The position numbers and the translations under genes are program-made. From UBA3069 sp050633465 (GTDB lineage: Bacteria; Pseudomonadota; Alphaproteobacteria; Rhodobacterales; Rhodobacteraceae), in contig JBOEGO010000017.1 in the NCBI GenBank assembly GCA_050633465.1, forward strand, positions 186,001-250,000: DNA of 64,000 nt, written 5' to 3'. The notes below the pieces were generated by a model. That model worked only from the letters and a program-made list of their open reading frames with translations, was not told the DNA's origin and searched no databases. This document shows positions 60,793 through 64,000 of this stretch, one piece after another; the stretch's first letter is position 1; each line of letters opens with the position of its first letter.

Positions 60793-61947
60793 ATGGCGAT
60801 TTATGGTGCGCAAGGCGCGCAAGGGGCGCAGGGAGCCCAAGGGGCACAGGGCGCGCAAGGTGCCCAGGGGGCACAGGGCGCGCAAGGGGCGCAGGGTGCC
60901 CAAGGCGCGCAGGGGGCCCAAAGTGGCGCTACGAATCACGCTGGCGCGCCCGCTTCTCCCCTGTTGTATTCCGCCCTGGCGACCATGCGCGACGGGTTGG
61001 GTGGCGCATGGCAAGGTGAAGCAACGCGGGCACCTGTATCCGATGTGCCACGCGATCCTTTCAAGGTTTTCAAAAGCTTGGCCGGATATCCCCGCGCGTC
61101 TGTTCTGGATTTGGAGCTGGGGCGACTGGTCGTGCTGGATCTGGATTTATCAAACCGGCAGGTGGCGCGTTTGCGTTCGCCCTTGCTGGCCACAGACGAG
61201 CCGCTGGTCACATTGACCCGACCGTCCAACACCGAACTGGCCACTGCACAACTGCCCCATATCCGCGCTGCCGCCGATCTGCGCGGCGATCGTATGGCGG
61301 AAATTTTTGCCCAGATGGCGGACCTGCTGTCCTTTTTCGGCACTGTCGGGCATATGGATGGTGGCGGTCGCAAATGGACATTAGAGGTCATGGCAGCCGT
61401 GATGCGGTTTGCCTCCTCCTTGGCCATGCCGATCAAATTGCATCTGGATGTGCCACGTCCGATGGAGTTTTCCGAATGGGTGCAACCGCCAATCCAGACG
61501 CCGGCCCACGGATCATGGCCATCGGCCCACGCAACCGAAGTGTTCGCAATGGCCACGGTTTTGGCCGCATTGTCGCGGGACAAAAACAACGCCGATGAGG
61601 TGTCGCCAGACGCCCTGATCGCGCAGCGCCATACGCTGATGCGCGTTGCAGCGCGCATCGCTGACAACCGGACCGTTGCGGGCGTGCATTTTCCGACCGA
61701 TTCCTTTGCCGGGGCAACCTTGGGCATGGCGATTGGTGCGCTGATCGTTCAGGCCGTGGACAGCGAAGGTGCCAAACTGCCGGTCACGCTTCGCAGTTTC
61801 GGCGCAGGCGAAGGCGACCACGTGCCCGATTTTTCGCTTGCAACGCTGGGCGCGCTGCCCACGATTGGACAGGCACAGGTTGATGCCTCGGGCCATGCAC
61901 AGATTTTCAAGCTGCTATGGGCCGAAGCGCGCGCAGAGTGGCGCTAG
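60793..61947 (+). CDS. PAP2/vanadium-haloperoxidase-fold protein with N-terminal GAQ repeats
   Basis: The 384-residue protein starts MAIY, then has 13 perfect Gly-Ala-Gln triplets (residues 5-43) and a short linker. The catalytic domain contains all three PAP2/haloperoxidase motifs: Lys215-x6-Arg222-Pro223 (KLHLDVPRP), PSAH with His246 (SWPSAHATEVFAMATV), and Arg293-x5-His299-x3-Asp303 (RTVAGVHFPTD). Such proteins are acid phosphatases or vanadium haloperoxidases. No signal peptide or membrane helix precedes the domain, unlike membrane lipid phosphatases, which favours the soluble haloperoxidase-like group. GGAGGG lies eight bases before ATG 60793. The gene is divergent from the SARP-like regulator and convergent with the subtilase. 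Confidence 0.85.
   Translation: MAIYGAQGAQGAQGAQGAQGAQGAQGAQGAQGAQGAQGAQGAQSGATNHAGAPASPLLYSALATMRDGLGGAWQGEATRAPVSDVPRDPFKVFKSLAGYPRASVLDLELGRLVVLDLDLSNRQVARLRSPLLATDEPLVTLTRPSNTELATAQLPHIRAAADLRGDRMAEIFAQMADLLSFFGTVGHMDGGGRKWTLEVMAAVMRFASSLAMPIKLHLDVPRPMEFSEWVQPPIQTPAHGSWPSAHATEVFAMATVLAALSRDKNNADEVSPDALIAQRHTLMRVAARIADNRTVAGVHFPTDSFAGATLGMAIGALIVQAVDSEGAKLPVTLRSFGAGEGDHVPDFSLATLGALPTIGQAQVDASGHAQIFKLLWAEARAEWR
60805..60921 (+). repeat. 13 tandem nine-base codon repeats (Gly-Ala-Gln)
   Basis: 117 bases encode 13 consecutive GAQ triplets with no interruption. Synonymous codons vary between copies (GGT, GGC, GGG, GGA for Gly; GCG, GCC, GCA for Ala; CAA and CAG for Gln). The amino acid pattern is therefore better conserved than the DNA. 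Confidence 0.97.
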
Positions 61948-61956
61948 GTCACACCC

Positions 61957-62000
61957 GGGTCGCGCCGTTAGGTTCCGCAGGGAGCGAGCCGGCGCGACCC
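61957..62000. terminator. Perfect 11-bp hairpin between convergent genes
   Basis: GGGTCGCGCCG pairs with CGGCGCGACCC across a 22-base loop that can fold again. There is no T run, so it may stop transcription from both sides or protect 3' ends. It sits between the haloperoxidase-like gene and the subtilase gene. Confidence 0.5.
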
Positions 62001-62015
62001 CTTCAGCCCGCTGAA

Positions 62016-64000
62016 TTAGCTTACCATGTCACCCGGATTTTCTGTCATGCGGCGAGGCCGCCGCGACAATGGCGGGTTCATCGTCATTTCACCCAAACGC
62101 GGGCGCATGTCCTGCGGAACCAACCACAGCAGCCGGTCCGGCGAGGCCGCCATTTGCTGAACTTCCTCTGCACGATCCGCCACCGGATCACCCGAAGGCG
62201 GCAACCGTAACGCCGCGCAATGGGTCAGCGCCTGCACGACCATTGGCGATGCCGCACTTGTGCCGTTCAACATGCGTGTCGCACCCGACAAGGTGCCCGC
62301 CGCCATGATGCCACGCTGGATCACGCCTTCGTCCGAAACCCCCGAAAGAGAAGGCGCAACAACGGGGCCATCGGCATGGCCCGCCGCGCAATATGGGGCG
62401 GGTCGCAGGATGCTTCGCATCAAGGCGCCTACCGTATGAACCTGCTGCGCAAGGCATCCGGCAAGGGCGCTATGGCTGCCGCCCTCGGTCACCGGTGTGG
62501 TCATTGGCAGTGCATTCCAATCGCGAAACAGGGGGTCTTCACCCTCTAACCCCGGGCCATCAAAAAAGCTCTGCCTTGCGCCGGTATTGGGGCCGGCCAC
62601 GCGATCATCCCGTTGAATTTCCAGTCTTATATCCTGTGGGGCGGTGCCCGTATTGGTCAGCGTGATCTGCCACAGCCCTGCAATTGCGGCGGTCTGGCTG
62701 CTGTCATGCGGGGTGGTGGCCGCAATGCTCGCCGCGAGGCGTGGCGCAGAGGGCCGCGCGGTATCAATGCGTTGCGCTGCGATCCGATACAACGCCGCCG
62801 TTGCCGTTTTGCGCACTGTGCCACCCGTTGATGCACCCTGAACCAGCGTATTGCCAGCCGGAAAGTCCAGCACTTGACCCCGCGGATCAGCCAGCGCCAT
62901 ATCCAGACTCTCCACCCCCTCGCCATAGATTTCCAGATGGTTCGCCGTGCGGTCATCCGGCTGCACCCGCCAGCCCAGCGTCACAGTTTCGCCCGCCGCA
63001 ATGGTTGTGCGCGCAACCTGCCGATTGCGATACCCGTTACCGAATGCCAGCACCAAACGGGCACGACGCCCCGTGCGCCCCTCCCATAATGTCAGTTCAC
63101 GCTCGATCTGGGATTCAAGGATGTGGCTGCCATCCTTTGGCCCCGCCAACATGCCGACGCTCAGATTGATCACGACAGGCCGGGTCGGATGACGCAGCGC
63201 CGCACGGGCCAGAATCCAGCGCAATCCCTTCAGGACATATGCTTCAAACCTTGCGCCGGATGTGTCGCCAATCGCCCGTGGCGGCAGATGCACCGCCATC
63301 AAAAGCGGATCGTTTTCGCCCGCCTGCTCTTGCGGGCACCCTGCGGCAATATCCATGACCTGCGTGCCATGGCTGGCCGAAATGTCAGTCGCCCGACGGC
63401 ACCCCAATGGATAGATCGCAGCGTTGAGGCTGCGATAGACCTCTGCTTCGTCCAGCGTGGCGATGTTGGACAGATGCGCATTGATTTCCCCTGCATCCAA
63501 CACCTTACCCAGATTGATACCTGACACTGGCGTTCCTGTTCCGGTCTCGGGTGCTTGCAACCAGACCGCATCGAAACGGGTGCGCACCGCCGCACCGCGA
63601 CGCATGCGAAACCGTTCGTTCAGAAATCCGATGCCGTCATCAATCACCGCGACGATTGGCACATCCGATGTTGATTCAGTCACAGCCCCTGAAACCCCGT
63701 CTGCAGCAACCTCAGCGCCCGCCGCGATGTCAACGGGCAGGCCCACATCCAAAACACGCACCCCCGAGGGCAGCCCCCCCATCGTGCCGTGGTCAGGCGA
63801 AACATGGCGATAGATGAAAACCTCTGCGCCCTTCTGCCCCGCTGTGTTTGCGATCAACCCGTCCAGAAATGCAGCTTCTTGCGGGGTGATCAACAGCCCC
63901 GCCACACCGTCAACAGTAACACCAATGGCATCGCGCAAGGCAGTCAGCGCCGTTTTCAACCTTGCGCCCTTGCCCGAAACCCCGACCAACAAGGGTTCGT
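62016..64000 (-). CDS. Subtilase (S8 family serine peptidase), 5' partial
   Basis: The frame runs off the window, so the N-terminus is missing and about 660 residues are visible. The catalytic triad segments are in the right order: Asp in VPIVAVIDDGIGFLNE, His in ISASHGTQVMDIAAG, and Ser in MLNGTSAASPMVVQALTHCA. Between His and Ser is an unusually long insert (about 300 residues) that contains VVINLSVGMLAGPKDG, corresponding to the usual oxyanion-side segment, and a beta-rich region with RDDRVAGPNTGARQSFFDG. The C-terminus is Arg-rich (RRPRRMTENPG). The propeptide and any signal lie outside the window. It is convergent with the GAQ-repeat gene, and a shared function with it and the SARP-like regulator is a hypothesis. 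Confidence 0.88.
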   Translation of the reverse strand, partial: EPLLVGVSGKGARLKTALTALRDAIGVTVDGVAGLLITPQEAAFLDGLIANTAGQKGAEVFIYRHVSPDHGTMGGLPSGVRVLDVGLPVDIAAGAEVAADGVSGAVTESTSDVPIVAVIDDGIGFLNERFRMRRGAAVRTRFDAVWLQAPETGTGTPVSGINLGKVLDAGEINAHLSNIATLDEAEVYRSLNAAIYPLGCRRATDISASHGTQVMDIAAGCPQEQAGENDPLLMAVHLPPRAIGDTSGARFEAYVLKGLRWILARAALRHPTRPVVINLSVGMLAGPKDGSHILESQIERELTLWEGRTGRRARLVLAFGNGYRNRQVARTTIAAGETVTLGWRVQPDDRTANHLEIYGEGVESLDMALADPRGQVLDFPAGNTLVQGASTGGTVRKTATAALYRIAAQRIDTARPSAPRLAASIAATTPHDSSQTAAIAGLWQITLTNTGTAPQDIRLEIQRDDRVAGPNTGARQSFFDGPGLEGEDPLFRDWNALPMTTPVTEGGSHSALAGCLAQQVHTVGALMRSILRPAPYCAAGHADGPVVAPSLSGVSDEGVIQRGIMAAGTLSGATRMLNGTSAASPMVVQALTHCAALRLPPSGDPVADRAEEVQQMAASPDRLLWLVPQDMRPRLGEMTMNPPLSRRPRRMTENPGDMVS

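Noticed and set aside
60805..60921. Tandem repeats considered as a CRISPR-like or VNTR array
   Set aside because: The period is nine bases, in frame, without spacers; it is coding repeat sequence. No CRISPR-like arrays are present in the window.

Overview
The window looks like chromosomal DNA of a high-G+C alphaproteobacterium of the Rhodobacterales (Roseobacter group). Pointers to this are the paired PimC/PimD-type acyl-CoA dehydrogenases, several Hint-domain secreted proteins, an IalB-family protein, a full TTAA-N7-TTAA CtrA-type site, an FMN riboswitch in front of a RibH2-type lumazine synthase, and a serC-leader-like RNA. Most of it is ordinary housekeeping sequence. I see no prophage, insertion sequence or CRISPR array.

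Layout. 1-1860: two-subunit acyl-CoA dehydrogenase, its first gene cut by the window edge. 1988-4135: a Hint-domain protein and a THUMP rRNA methyltransferase. 4136-6684: modABC molybdate importer with a palindromic operator candidate. 6778-6854: tRNA-Pro(CGG). 6900-15352: EamA transporter, leuB, a LysR regulator with a divergent Rossmann-fold protein, a secreted EEP-family protein, a membrane protein, leuD and leuC. 15600-22781: STAS-like protein, MscS channel, rsfS-rlmH, then gpmI, an EnvC-like protein and ctpA, the last three overlapping by ATGA. 22957-29659: rppH with a secreted Cys protein, an MltB-type lytic transglycosylase, rnr, a DUF2064 glycosyltransferase and dapE. 29768-32656: a triple TTAA site followed by two tandem Hint genes. 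32691-38861: asparaginase II, IalB protein, rlmN, a serralysin-like RTX metalloprotease and a LOG-family protein. 38948-42201: threonine/serine dehydratase, dapD with two small genes, and the FMN riboswitch with ribH. 42288-46147: divergent serB and serC-serA, a complete serine pathway from 3-phosphoglycerate. 46263-55775: phosphatase, thiolase, pbpC with a giant PAN-alpha-2-macroglobulin. 55956-58148: hybrid histidine kinase. 58149-59013: gene-free. 59014-64000: the most unusual locus, with a SARP-like TPR regulator, a PAP2/vanadium-haloperoxidase-fold protein carrying 13 perfect Gly-Ala-Gln repeats, and a subtilase cut by the window edge.

Functional links. The ser genes make serine, and dapD and dapE act two steps apart in the succinylase route to diaminopimelate and lysine. 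leuB, leuC and leuD supply leucine. ctpA, the EnvC-like protein, the MltB-type enzyme, pbpC and the macroglobulin all concern the periplasm and cell wall. RNA work is represented by rnr, rppH, rlmN, rlmH, rsfS and the THUMP methyltransferase. The extracellular Hint, RTX and subtilase genes form the accessory layer. All assignments come from reading translated motifs and gene order; no database search was run.
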